This document shows positions 49,845 through 62,235 of a stretch of 64,000 nucleotides of DNA, piece by piece. The translations under genes were made by a program, and so were the position numbers. The notes below the pieces were generated by a model. That model made no database searches. It saw only the letters and a list, made by a program, of their open reading frames with translations, and was not told where the DNA came from. Numbering within the stretch: position 1 is the stretch's first letter; every line of letters begins with the position of its first letter. Source of the DNA: Auanema rhodensis (Eukaryota > Nematoda > Chromadorea > Rhabditida > Rhabditidae); NCBI GenBank assembly GCA_964057225.1, contig OZ059896.1, positions 8,804,001 to 8,868,000 of the forward strand, read 5' to 3'.

Positions 49845-52400
49845 CTAGTACAGCCTTTTCTCGAATCTTAAAAATTGGATAAAAATAAATCATTTCTTCT
49901 ATGATATGGTATAAATATAGATATAGACAATAGAAATAGGGTGACGATTTTGTGCATATTGTGCCACATCACTACAATTTCTCACCCCCAATAAAAAGAC
50001 CTGGGGTGGTCTGATGAAATAAAAAGTTGTCGGGTTCTATGCTGTAAATTTTTCAAGAACGATAAAGTGCACGATGATTGTTATTAGTATTTTCTTTTCG
50101 GTTTGTTTAAAAATATGCATAAACTTACGAATGAAGAGAGTGGACTCCTCCCTCTGCTTGAGCATTAGAAGAACGCTGCTCGAAACGAACATTACCAGCA
50201 CTAACACCGCAGCTAGAAAAAATTAAAAATTATAGAAGCGAGATATTGGACTAACTGGAGGTCTTCAAGTGATTTAATACCAATATCTTGGAAACCATGT
50301 TGAACACCTCTAATGAGATATGGAATAAATTTATGGCAAGATCCACGATCTTTCATAGTAGCAGATACACCTTGAGCTACTTTGATTTGATCTGATTCTC
50401 TATAAATTTTTCATCAGGTGCCTTATATTGTCTTAATCATACGCAGTAAAATATCTATCCTGGCTAGATGTGTGCGCTTCCATGGCATCTAGTGATCCCA
50501 TTCCTCTGTATTTTTTCACACGAACGCCCGCAGGACCCCAGAAATATTCTCCAGGAGCCTAAAACAAAATGATCAATGATTCACTAACAAAAACTTGAAT
50601 TATCTGATTCGATATCCTGCTAAAATTTCTAAATATTTTTTTAAACAAACTATTAAACTAAGTACGCAAATAAAAAAAGCATACATTAGTTTACGATTTT
50701 TCTCTAAACTGATGCATCTACGATTTCGCAGTTCAAAATCGGGGAAAACCAAATTTGACACATATTTAGATATAAATAATCAAAAAATATGTAAAATCAT
50801 ACTTCAGTTGTAGCAGCTAAAAGGCCTCCCATCATCACGACCGATGCTCCAAGAGCGACAGCTTTGGTAATATAACCAACATCACGAATACCTCCGTCAG
50901 CGACGACTGGAATACCCCGGGAACTGGCATAGTGAGCTACATGATAGACAGCTGTTGCTTGAGCTCTTCCGACAGCCATAACTGCAATCATATTCAGATA
51001 ATAGTTTTCCGTCCAAGAACAGCTTACTATCTTGAGTGATGCAAATAGATCCACTTCCCATACCAACACGCAATCCATCAGCTCCAGCATCAATAAGACA
51101 TTTAGCTTGCTGCCTGGTTACAACTATAAAAATAAAAATCTCAGACTAGTTCTTCTTGAATGAATTCAAGGAATAGCTTAAACATACCATTTCCAGCGAT
51201 AACATCAACTTGAGGGAAGGTGTGCTTTATATACTTAAGCATATCAATTTGATAAGAAGAGGTTCCATTAGAAGAATCCTAATAACGCATATATAAGCCG
51301 ATTTGGAGGATAAAGACTTACAATCACAATTACATCAACACCGGCTTCCACTAGTAATGCGACAGTTTTCTTGCTTGTTTCCTTGGTGTTGACAGCAGCA
51401 CCGCATAAAAGCTGTCCCTTTGAATCATATGAAGCCATTGGGTAATCGCGTGCCTATATAAGCATTAATTGCGATTTTAATCTTATTTATGCTCTCACCT
51501 TCAATAAATCAGCGCGACATAGCAGAGCAATTAATTCTCCATTATCATTCACAATTGGTAATTTTCCTAATAGATGAAATGCAAACCTAATATTTTAAAA
51601 AATCTGACTTACCTAATCTATTTTGCTTCAGAATTTGTTGAGATTTTTCCAAGTCATCCTTGATATTTCCCAAGATCAAACTGTTCACACTGACCATAAT
51701 CTTTAAAAAAATTTATGATGTAACTGATACGGATGACTTTGAATTTTACATCAGTAACGGGAATTTGCTTCTGTTTGTCCACGTCATTTTCGAAAAAGTC
51801 AAAATCTCTTGAGCTGATCATTCCAAGAAGTTTTGATCCAACTTTTCCAGTTTCAGTAATTGGAGCACCGGTATATCCAAATTTTTTTTTAATTTGAATC
51901 ATATCATATACAGTGTCATCAGGACGAAGACAATGAGGCTGCATTACAAATCCTTGCTTAAATCTCTGCAACAATAAAAAAGACTAAGAAAGTCTTGCTG
52001 GAGGCTAACCTTGACTTTCAACACTTCAGCAGCTTGGTCTTCTGGATTGGCAAAGTTACCGTGAATAAAACCGATACCTCCATAAAGCTTTAAAAAAATA
52101 GAAATCATATTTTTGAAATAAGATCTTACAGCCATAACAATAGCCATTCCAGATTCAGTGACAGTATCCATAGGTGAAGAAGCTAGAGGAGCTTTAATTG
52201 AGATATTTTTAGTAACCTTCGTATCCAGTTTCACATCATGAACAGAAAAGTCGATGAATCCAGGCAAGATGTTGAAATCACTTCAATATCCAAAATATAT
52301 AACACCTTGGAGTATGAGCCTACTTGTATGTGATTCCTGAGGTGCTTACCATGAGATCTTTTAGAGACTGGCCATCTTTAAGATCAGAATCAAAAACCAT
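49845..52400 (-). CDS. IMP dehydrogenase
   Basis: ATG 52400 through about a dozen exons to TAG 49845 (last exons 50129-50212 and 49845-49866). The product is about 490-500 aa, typical of the family but with a short N-terminus. It has the barrel start ([32 protein letters not shown]), two CBS domains (51.5-52.0 kb) and [13 protein letters not shown]. The catalytic loop [12 protein letters not shown] keeps Cys, followed by [21 protein letters not shown], the flap region [12 protein letters not shown] and the C-terminal GGVHSLHS...EKRLY. The enzyme oxidises IMP to XMP with NAD, the committed step to GMP. All key residues I can check are present. Confidence 0.95.
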
Positions 52401-53499
52401 TTTTACGATATTCGGTGGAACGATTTCTTAAGAATAACATGTGAAAAGTTTATAAAATTTAATACAAAACAGAAAATAATGAAGATTTTAAGGCATACGC
52501 AAACATTGGAAAGCAAATGCAAATGCAAGAAATTTCAGCAAGATAAGTTTAGGTTTCAACGACACAGCATTTTGTCGGTGCAAAGAGCGCCATCAAAGCT
52601 CTGATATGAAATGGCAAAATTCTGTTTCTGCAGCAAACCATTAGGATCCATGTTATGATTTAAATGGGCGGAGTCAACAAAGATGGCGCAAGATATATCC
52701 AGATAACTAACGTGAGCGTTTGAAGACCTGAAGAGTCTTCCAAGACTACGCATGCAATCAATATAAGACAATAGTAAAAATACAAGAATTTTGAACTTCG
52801 TAGTACATTAAACAGCTGCATCAAGTGACAACTAAGTTCGACTTTATCATAGGAACAACTAAAATCAAGACAATCAGTAAATGACCTAGCGACATCTTTC
52901 TATCAACACTGAAGGTGTACTAACATTTTGATGTCACAAGCAAACATCTTATATTTCGCTAACTGCGCTTATCAGCTCGTTAAATAAAATAAGATAAGTC
53001 TCAAAGACCTAATTGCTACCCTTATCAAGTAAAGATTAACAGTAAATAGCCCTAATTATGAAAAAAACTTGAGCAAAAAAATCGCTGAGGATGGCCGATT
53101 AGTTTGCACTAAAACCATTCATTGAAATAAAATAAATTTCATGGACTTCAATTGATACAAGGTCCTGCCGCGGAACAGCAGAATAACGGAAACTGGCACA
53201 ACCAGCAAAGCCTTTGGCCACCTACCACCGATCACTCTGCGTTACCAAGGGAACGAAAATGGATGCAAAGAGCTTTATCAATGAGAATTGAGTGTTAAAA
53301 TAGTGGAGTGCCATTACACTACAAGGAACTTATTTAATCATTAATAAATAATTTACCCATAAATAAAACGTAGACGAGATAAAGATTAAAACAACAACTA
53401 CACTAAAATGAATAACAAGCACATTCCAATGAATATTAGTATCAAAGGAAAGATGGTGACTATTTGTGAATTAAGTTATTAAATAAATAGGTTGACAGC
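52401..53499. other. Interval between IMPDH and OST1, no gene called
   Basis: About 1.1 kb including the IMPDH promoter and OST1 3' flank. A short open frame at 52556-52771 (minus) lacks coding support. A distinctly GC-richer patch at about 53160-53280 could be a structured RNA, but I match it to no known family. Confidence 0.4.
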
Positions 53500-55782
53500 T
53501 CAAAGAGCGGCGAGAATAGTATCGGCTCTGTTTCTGGCATCCGATACCTTATTCTTGAAAACAACATCTTCAGGTCCTGATTTTTGTTGACTCTTCATAA
53601 GAGAACTAAGGTATACATCAACATTCTCCAGAACAAATTTGTCATAACGAAGGAGATCGGTACCCTGAGACACAAATCCAATTTATTTAAAAAATAAAAA
53701 AGCAAAACCTTCTCGAAGGAGCTCTCACTCAATGCTTTCAATGTATTCAATGTTAACTGGATCTTCTCGTTCATCTCACTTCTGCTGTGTTCAAGTGATT
53801 TCTTTGCAACCTACAAAACATATGTAAAAAAAAGAAAGAAAGATATGCATGCCTTCAAGATTTCTTCATCACGAGTTGCCTTGAACTCACTAGCATTAGA
53901 AAGGAAAGAAATGTACAAGTTTTGTTTTTTCTCTACCAAACTGTCTAAGGTTGACACAACACCACGTACTTTCTCTCTAATATCCTTTTCTGGATCCTAC
54001 AAGAAAATAATTAAAATTTGGTAATGTATATTTTAACGAACCGAAACTATGGTGAAGTCCAGACGAACATAAATGATAACCACTACAAACAAACACAAAA
54101 AGAAGATTGTTGCCATGAGAGGCTCACGAAGTAAATGCATGGAATCGAATTCATATGATACCTAGAAAAAAAGGTTATAAACAAAAAACATAGAGAAAAG
54201 CTTACAGTAAATGGCTGAATATGATCATCAACAAGGCGTTCCTTCTGCAGAACAACTACGGTGCGTCCAACAGTATCCAAATAAGTAGCTCTAACTTCAT
54301 CAGGACGACGATCCATTGTATATGGAGTAGATATTTTCACTTTTCTAAGAGAAAGAAAAAATATTATCATCTAAAACAAGTGTTACCCTGCAAGTTCGGG
54401 AAGAACGATCTTGGTAGTAAGCTTTCCAACAGCAATGTTATCGAAGATATGGTCAAACACACGCATTTTCAAGGCAAAATTATTTCCTTTCTGGTACAAG
54501 TACTCAGAAGCAGGAAGATTATATCCAATAACATAAGAAGTTCTCCAGCCACCAAACAATGGATATCTAATAAATCAATGCTATTAAAATAGGAACACAA
54601 CTGAAATTCACCTAGGTCTGATATCTACTTCAACACTATCTGCTCGTAGACGCATACCAGAAGTAGAAATATTTCCAATTTCATCTCGATAATAAATATC
54701 TTTAGCAGTAGCAGGTAATACAGTCTAAAATATGTGATAAGCAGAACTTCAAGTAAGTATGAAATTACAATGAATCTTTGTAAAGCTGGTTGCCGTTTTC
54801 CTCTTCTGTCCATTTGGAAGTCCAGGCGAGAGAATGATCCCTGCAAAAAAAAAAGAAGGTAAGAATAAAAATTATATTAACCTTGAGTTCAGCTCCCTTG
54901 TGAACTAATTCAATGTAATCTTCAACAGCAATATTTCCACCCCAGTGAGAAATTTCAATAGAACGTTCAACAACAGTAGCCACAACGAATGGGTAGTTAT
55001 TTTCATAATGAATAGTAATAGCCTTCTATAAATTAAAAACCATAAAATAATATAAATAGCTTAATAAACCTTGTTGAAAGCAGGTTGATTAGAGTAAGGT
55101 CCATATGTTACTGATTCACTTTCTTGTTTGCTTGGAGAGACAGAAGTAGCAGAAAGTGTTTTTCCAGAAGCTAATTTGACGAAAGTTTTTTCTTTCATCA
55201 CTGCATATGCAGAAGCATAATAAGCATTTCCATGATATTGAACGAATCTAAGATTAATTTAGTTATAGGTTCTTTAAGAAATTATTACTGAGATTCTGAT
55301 TGAGCTATTTGAGCTGGGAAAGGAATAAGAGCCTCAGTGAGACGGTAATCCACAGTCAGTTTAATACTTTTTCCTTTGGCTACAGAATTGGAAAGCTCTA
55401 ATTTATATGCCTACAAAAAAATGCCATAAAACAAAACATTTTAACAATAAAACAACCTTAAAATCACTATTAGAACCAGCTGAATCTTTGGTAAGCTTCA
55501 GTTTTCTTTTTTTTCCTGATTCTTGCACTTCGAAATGAGCAAGGTGTTTTTCTTCCTCTTCCGATAATAAGAGCAATAAGTTATTAGAGTCAGCTCCATC
55601 ATTTTCGAATGTAACTGTTGAAGTTACTTTTACGATCTGAAAACGGTTTACTGAGTTTATTTTTAATAATTAGAACTTACCTGTGTGGATATATCTATTT
55701 TTCGGTCAACATCCGACACCTTCCAGGCTGATGTAATTAACGCTAAGTTAACTACCAGCACCAACAAGCTGAGAAATTTCAT
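53500..55782 (-). CDS. Ribophorin I, oligosaccharyltransferase subunit OST1
   Basis: ATG 55782 begins a signal peptide ([20 protein letters not shown]); about ten exons run to TGA at 53500, about 590 aa. The lumenal part follows ribophorin I order: [10 protein letters not shown]-like N-terminus, [77 protein letters not shown]. One membrane span near the end ([18 protein letters not shown]) is followed by a helical, Lys/Glu-rich cytosolic tail. In the ER it is a core subunit of the complex that N-glycosylates nascent chains. It is divergent from the proteasome gene, with 410 bp between the starts. Confidence 0.95.
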
Positions 55783-56043
55783 CCTTAAATTGAAATCGTG
55801 ATAAAATAACGAAATGTTATGTTTTATTCCTTGTATGACATAAGTTGTTCTCAGAGAAATGTACAACATAATTATAACATGATTTATTTTTAGTTATGAT
55901 TGCAAACCAGAAACAAGATATCCAAATTGTTTAAAATTGGAATGAAGCTTTAAGCAAATAAAATACTGTAAAATCATCTAAAACTATTCTATTGTTGGTG
56001 AGCATGAGCTTTCTGCGTTTGAAATATTTTTCCACGTAGCGAG

Positions 56044-56051
56044 TGACGTCA
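56044..56051. promoter_or_regulatory. TGACGTCA bZIP/CRE-type site in shared OST1/RPN1 promoter
   Basis: A perfect 8-bp palindrome sits 140 bp before the RPN1 start and 260 bp before the OST1 start, with CCACG 12 bp to its left. TGACGT cores are bound by ATF/CREB and XBP1-type bZIP factors. Functional use is inference. Confidence 0.35.
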
Positions 56052-56192
56052 AGCCGATCTGTGTGGGACCAATTTACGTATATATCAGGGACGATGATAT
56101 TTTCGAGCCCTTCAAATAACCAGTGCTTATACTCATCTATTTTCTTGATTATTTTGGTAATATGCGATTTTTTTAAATATATAATTTTTCAG

Positions 56193-59100
56193 ATGGTAGC
56201 GTCTACTGAAGAAAAACGCAATGATTCGTTAGAAAAAGTTGAGAATGTAACAAAAAAAGGTGTAAAGGAAGAAAAAAAAGATGAAATGGTGAATTTTTAA
56301 ATTTTTATTTGGTTAAATTGTGCTTCTACAGACAGAAGAGGACAAAAAATTAGAAGAGGATCTTAACATGCTTGTTCAAAGATTAAGTGTAAGGTTTAAG
56401 TTATGTTACTTTATACTATGTAATATATAGGAGAATGATGCTTCTCTTCATCTGCCATCACTTGAAAGCATGAGATCTCTAATTCGAGCTTCAACTACTT
56501 CAATGACTTCAGTACCTAAGCCATTAAAGTTTATGCGTCCCCATTACGGAAAAATGAAGGAAATTTTTGAGAAAATGACTGACGGACAAGCAAAAGTATG
56601 TATTTATTTATCTTGTTTATTTTATTTTGCTCTCCTTTTTTTAAGAAGCTATGTGCTGATATCATCTCTGTTTTGGCTATGTGTTCTGATGAAAAAACTG
56701 ACTGCATTAACTTCAGAATGAAGGTAAGAAAGTATACCCTGCTTAATTTTAATATGTCGTGATTAGGGCCTTGGCGAGGCAATGGGAGACTGGGGTCATG
56801 AATATGTTAGACACTTGGCTACTGAAATGGCTGAGGAATGGAGATCATCAGGAGATGGTTCAGACAAAGGAAAGATCAGGTATTAATTTTTATATAGTTT
56901 TTTTGTTCAATTTATGCATAACGTTTAGACGCGAAGAGCTCACAACTATGGCTCGTGACATTGTTATCCATAATATGAAGCATAATGCTGAGGTATATAG
57001 TTACATTTCAGTTTTTTTTAAATGTTTTTTCATTATTAGGTTGAAGCTTGTGATCTACTTATTGAAATTGAGAAGCTTGATCTTTTATTGGAATATGTTC
57101 AGGATGTAGATCATCCTCGTGTCTGCTTGTATCTGTTGAGGTAGATAATAAATAAAATAAAACAATATGCAATTTGCATCTTCAGCTGTGCTCCTCTTAC
57201 TCCCGATCCAGATAACATCATCCTCATCCGGTGTGCTAAAGATATATATTTAAAGTTTGATCGTTATTTGGAAGCTGTCCGTTGTGCTATTATGCTTAAT
57301 GATACTGAAGAAATCAAAAATATTTTCATGAAGACTACTGACTCGTAAGTTTTTTCAATGTATTTTTATAACACAATTATTGCTTTAGTCTCTTACAACA
57401 ACAAATGGCAATCTTGCTTGGAAGACATCAAGTTTTCTTAGACTTTGAAAATGTTCCGAATGGAGCTCAACTGTCTGAGTTAAATTGTAACACTCATCTT
57501 TATGAATATTTCCGTTCATTGGCTAGAGAATTGGATATTATGGAGCCAAAAACTCCTGAAGGCATCTACAAAAGTCATCTCGAACATAGTAGTATGTTTC
57601 AATTGGAATATTTTTATGTGGTTTCTTTATATTTCAGGACCATTCGGAAATACAAGTGCACCAGATTCTTCACGAATGAATTTGGCTGGAGCTTTTGTAA
57701 ATGGATTCGTTAATTGTGGATTTGGAGTTGATAAGATGATGGCTGAAGGAGAAGATGCTAATAGATGGTTTTATAAGAACAAGGAATATGGTGAGCATTT
57801 TTTTTGTTATATGAAAACATTTTTTATCAAGGTATGTTCTCTGCTGCTGCATCACAAGGTCTTGTTTGGCGTTGGGACATTGATACTGGTTTGAGCAAGT
57901 GCGATCGCTTCTTATATGTGAATGATGATTTTATCAAGGTGATATTACGAATTATTTAAATTTAGCATTGTTTTATTTAAGGCTGGAACTCTTCTTGCTA
58001 TTGGTATCATTTCTTCTGGTATTCAAGATCCCTGTGATCCAGCTTCTGCTCTCCTCTTAGACCATGTTCACTCAGAAAGAACAGTGATGAGAGTAGGATC
58101 AGTTTTGGGTTTAGGATTAGCTTATGCTAACTCAAAACGTGAAACTGTCACAAAAAATGAAGATGGTGGCGTTATCCATGAACTTAAGAAGGTAATTTAA
58201 CAAGATAGTTTGTAAGCTTTCATGTTTTCCATTCTAAGGTACTCACTGATACTAAAGCATCATCTACCGCCGAAGTTAAAGGACTTGCTGGTTTATCTCT
58301 TGGTTTAATTATGGTTGGTACCGCTGATCACACCGTGGCCATGGAAATGCTTCAAACTTTGATGGAAAGAAGCGAACAAGAACTTGCCGATCCTAACATG
58401 CGTTTCTTAGCTCTAGGAATCGCACTTATCTTCCTTGGTCAGTTTCAAAGCGAAATTATTTATCTGATTTACAATTTGTTCAGGTACTCAAGAGAAGAGT
58501 GAAGTGTTTGTCGAGTCTTTGAGATCTCTCCCTGAGCCTTTTGGAAGCATGGTTTCAACCCTTGTTGATGTATGTGCCTATGCTGGTACCGGAAATGTTC
58601 TTAAAATTCAAAAACTTCTTCATATGTGTTCTGAACATTACGAAACTGCAGAGGACAAGAAGAAGGTTAATATTATTTTGATTTTATAAGCATATTTTAC
58701 GTTTTCCAGGACAAAAAAAAGGATGCAAAAGAGAAGGAGAAGAAGGAAGACGGCAAAATTGACCTTTCCAGCCAACAAGCTGTTGCGGTAATTGGAATTG
58801 GCCTTATTGCCATGGGTGAAGAAGTTGGATCTCAAGTAACAATTTTAGCTTATTTTTGTTATTACTACTTATTGTTTTCAGATGGCTTTAAGAATGTTTG
58901 GTCATCTTATTCGATATGGTGAACCTGTTATTCGCCGTGCAGTGCCATTGGCTCTTGCTCTTATTTCCGTTTCTCATCCCCAATTGAATATTCTTGAAAC
59001 TTTGAGCAAGTTCTCTCATGACGCTGATCCTGATACTGCACACAACGCGATTTTTGCCATGGGTTTAGTTGGAGCTGGTACCAACAATGCTCGGCTAGTA

Positions 59101-59773
59101 TCTATGCTTCGCCAGCTTGCTAGCTATCATCATAAGGATCAGGTATAAGCTACTGAGGAGAAACATATTAATTGCCTTGTTAAGTTCTCTTTGATGCTTG
59201 TAAGAATTGCTCAAGGATTAACCCATCTCGGAAAGGGTACTATGACGATGAATCCATGGCATTCTGACAGACAGCTTCTCTGTCCAAGCGCTGTTGCTTC
59301 TCTTTTGACCATATGTTTCGCCTTTTTGGACACCAATAACCCGGTACGCTTTATCAAAATAGTTTTATGTTTACGTTATATTTAGGTTCTTAATAACAAA
59401 CAACATTATTTATTGTATGTTCTTGTACTTGCAATGCAACCAAGAATGCTTGTAACATTGTGTGAAGATGAATTAAAGCCAGGCCAATTGAAACAAGTTT
59501 CTGTAACAGTTAGAGTTGGTCAAGCTGTTGATGTTGTTGCACAAGCTGGAAAACCTAAAACTATTACCGGTTTCCAAACGCACACAACTCCAGTTCTTCT
59601 TGCTTACGGCGAGAGAGCAGAGTTAGCAAACGATGAATGTAAGAAAAATATTTAAGCTGTTTTATAATCGACGAAATGTTTTAGATATCTCAATGACTCC
59701 TTACTTGGAAGGACTTGTGATTCTCAAAAAGAATCCAGAATACGAAGCTACCCCGGTGCCCGCTAAAAAATAA
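56193..59773 (+). CDS. 26S proteasome regulatory subunit RPN1 (PSMD2)
   Basis: Starts at ATG 56193 just after an acceptor-like TTTTCAG; exons 56193-56288, 56332-56388, 56431-56595, 56646-56723 and 56767-56879 begin about 15 exons that end with TAA at 59771-59773. The N-terminal signature is clear ([46 protein letters not shown]). The PC-repeat toroid follows, with [73 protein letters not shown] and [18 protein letters not shown] Lys/Glu-rich insert (about 58,710-58,760) is typical. It is a base scaffold that docks ubiquitin receptors and UBLs. No breaks are seen. Confidence 0.96.
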
Positions 59774-60100
59774 GTACATATTCCTCTAATTTATTTTCGA
59801 GTATCTCCAAATAACTGGCGATAATCTTTAAAACGGCGTATTTTTACTTTCGTTCTCTACCGTGTGCTTGTTCGCGGGGTAATAATTTTTCTGTCTGATT
59901 TACACCCATGTAATCTCTAACGAGCACATGTATGCATGGTGTCACTACTTGTAAACTGTTTTGTGAATATGTACAATTAAGTGCAATCACTGGTTTGAAT
60001 TAAATATTATCTTAACTATAGTTGTTCACTTTTTATTGAAATGTATCGATATAATTTATTTACTTAATAACTGGTGAGAAGTGAGCTGGCACATAATGAG
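59774..60100. other. Convergent 3' flanks of RPN1 and saposin gene
   Basis: About 330 bp of 3' UTR-like sequence between two stops on opposite strands; no gene seen. Confidence 0.5.
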
Positions 60101-61129
60101 TTACTGAAACAATCTCTACTTGCTTTTACAAAATATTTTCTACCTGGCAGAGAACATGGCTTGAAGCTACAACACTGGCTGTCTCCATAAACCGAGGAAC
60201 AAGTCTAGCTGACAATGTGAAGCACTGAAAAAATGGTGTGCTTTCTCTTCATGTTTGAAATAAACGTACTGCTTCTCTCCAATATGATGGGACAGCTTGG
60301 CACTGGTTGGAGTGAATAGAAGCTACAGCGTTGTGCTGAACTTCCTTCTCAAGAAGAGCATTCTTAAAACAAATAAAAAGATTGAGAAATGCACTATGAT
60401 TATACCTTTAAGTAGTCCATAGTGTCATCACAAGCTTGTTGCTTTAAACTTTTCTTTTCGTCCATAGAAAGAGCATTCATATTAATAGCTTAAGTTTTAA
60501 AAATTGTTATCAACTGCATTATTCATCATTTTTTACCAGATTGAGGATCGCAAACGTGTTGTCTAACACAGATATCACGGGGATCTACTTGCTTGATAGT
60601 CATGTAAAGAACAGTTGGAAGATAAAGAGACAAGAAGTCTTGACAAGATGCACTAAAGTTAGCTGGGAGAAGAGAGTCGCAAGCGAAGTCCTGGATTTTC
60701 TTAGACAGCTCGTTCTATAGGATTGTCAAATGGTTAAAAAAAATATATATATATATATAATAACTCTATCTTTCTCAAGTCCAGAGAGAACTCCCTCATA
60801 CTCGAGCTCACAATCCAAGCAAGATTTCAAAACAATTCCTTGGCTCGTTTGAAGAGTTTTGGCTCCAGCCCAGAATGCTCTCAAAGAGCTTTTCTCGTGT
60901 GGAATAGATGTCTAAAACTCTAATATTGCACAAAGATAAAATAAAGTGAGCACAGAGGTTCTTTAATATTATGCCTTTATTGAAAAAACAGTCGACTGGA
61001 CAAATTCTGAACAACGATGTTTCATAATTATGTTTTTGAAACAGCTCTCGAACAACAGAGAACCAGAGACAGTAGGAAGAAACACGTAGGGAAGGGTGGA
61101 CAGTATTTATAAAGGGAAACAGAAAACAT
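60101..61129 (-). CDS. Saposin-like protein, two SapB domains (downstream gene)
   Basis: Seven exons (61043-61129, 60765-60911, 60537-60714, 60406-60488, 60270-60362, 60144-60224, 60101-60115) add to 684 bp, 227 aa, in one frame. A hydrophobic leader (TCFFLLSLVLCCSRA) is encoded by exon 1, whose donor GTTTCA is weak. The first saposin-B domain has CLDCELEYEGVL, ACDSLLP, SCQDFLSLYLP, ICVRQHVC. The second is more divergent: ACDDTMDYLK, QCQAVP, CFTLSARLVP, LCQRLF. Saposin-like proteins bind or lyse lipid membranes or present lipids to lysosomal enzymes. It begins only 47 bp after the stop of the next saposin gene, consistent with an operon. The first exon is the least certain part. Confidence 0.75.
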
Positions 61130-61175
61130 TAGGTTGAATGAGATTCCTTTCCAGGAATTCAGCAGTTGGACATTT

Positions 61176-62235
61176 TTAAAGCTCGTAGAAGAATTTAACC
61201 AATCCTACCAAACGAGTAGTGTTGGCACCTTTGGGACAGAATCCAATGGATGAGCAAGCCTAAATATTGTTATGGTAATAAATATTAGTAAAATATAGAA
61301 ATATTACCTTCTTGGTGTCTTGGAGGATAGCATCAAGCTCTTGGAAGAAACTTGGGAGGAATTGTTCAACGAGCATATCACACTGAAAAATTACACATGT
61401 TTAATGATATGAATATAAATAAATTACCATTCCACGGTAGCTGTAAGCATGAATACAGATATTCTTAGCGAAGAATTCCTTGATAGACTTTTGCTTTTCC
61501 TTATCTTCGACAAATTGCTTCAATTCAGTAGCAGCAAATTGACATTGGTCACAGGCAAGATCTTTCTAAACAAAAAAAGAAATGTTAATAAATTAAACAT
61601 CAGAAAAAAAGATTTCATGAAGTCAGCTGCCAGAACAGATCAACGGATTGATTAAAAGATCTAAAAAATGAAAACTCACAATTCCCTCAACTTGATCGAT
61701 GGCCTTCTTGGCATAAAGAAGACCAATACGGTGGAAAGCATCAAGACGGGGGTTGGCACAGAGATGGAAAGCCTTGCAAACCTTTACTCCGTCCTCCTGA
61801 AAATAAAATGATCATTCACCGTGTAGAACTTTTTTTCAATCTTAGAGGAAAACAACATAAATTACACCTACAATGTATGGCTTGACTCTCTTGATAATAT
61901 AATCAATGTTCTTAACAAAGACAAGGCATTCGGTTTCATATGAAGTTTCGTGGCATAAAGCGCTAAGAAGGAGCTTCAATTCACGCATTTTCTTCTCATC
62001 CTCGGCGGCATTGATGAAACGCTTGACAATCTGAAAAGGAATATTATCACTCAATGTATAATCATCTGTATATCTTCAAATCTAGAACTGAAAATGAACT
62101 TACTCCCACACATTGGTCACAAGTGTTTTTAGAATCGACAACATCTACATCAATACGGTTGCTAGAAAGCATGGCATCCTTTCCTTCATAAGCGAGGCAA
62201 GCTCCTACAAGAGCCAGAACAATCAGCAACTTCAT
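61176..62235 (-). CDS. Saposin-like protein, two SapB domains (upstream gene)
   Basis: Six exons (62104-62235, 61872-62030, 61680-61796, 61428-61565, 61308-61382, 61176-61259) sum to 705 bp, 234 aa. There is a clear signal peptide (MKLLIVLALVGACLA). Domain 1 has CDQCVGIVKRF, LLSALCHETSYETECLVF and GVKVCKAFHLC. Domain 2 has ACDQCQFAATELK, NICIHAYSYRGMCDMLVEQFLP and ACSSIGFC, each with the six-Cys SapB spacing. This is the nematode spp-type prosaposin-like arrangement, probably secreted or lysosomal. It leads the pair of tandem genes. Confidence 0.92.

Noticed and set aside
52556-52771. Minus-strand frame upstream of IMPDH
   Set aside because: No domain, no conservation evidence; it lies in the presumed promoter/5' flank.
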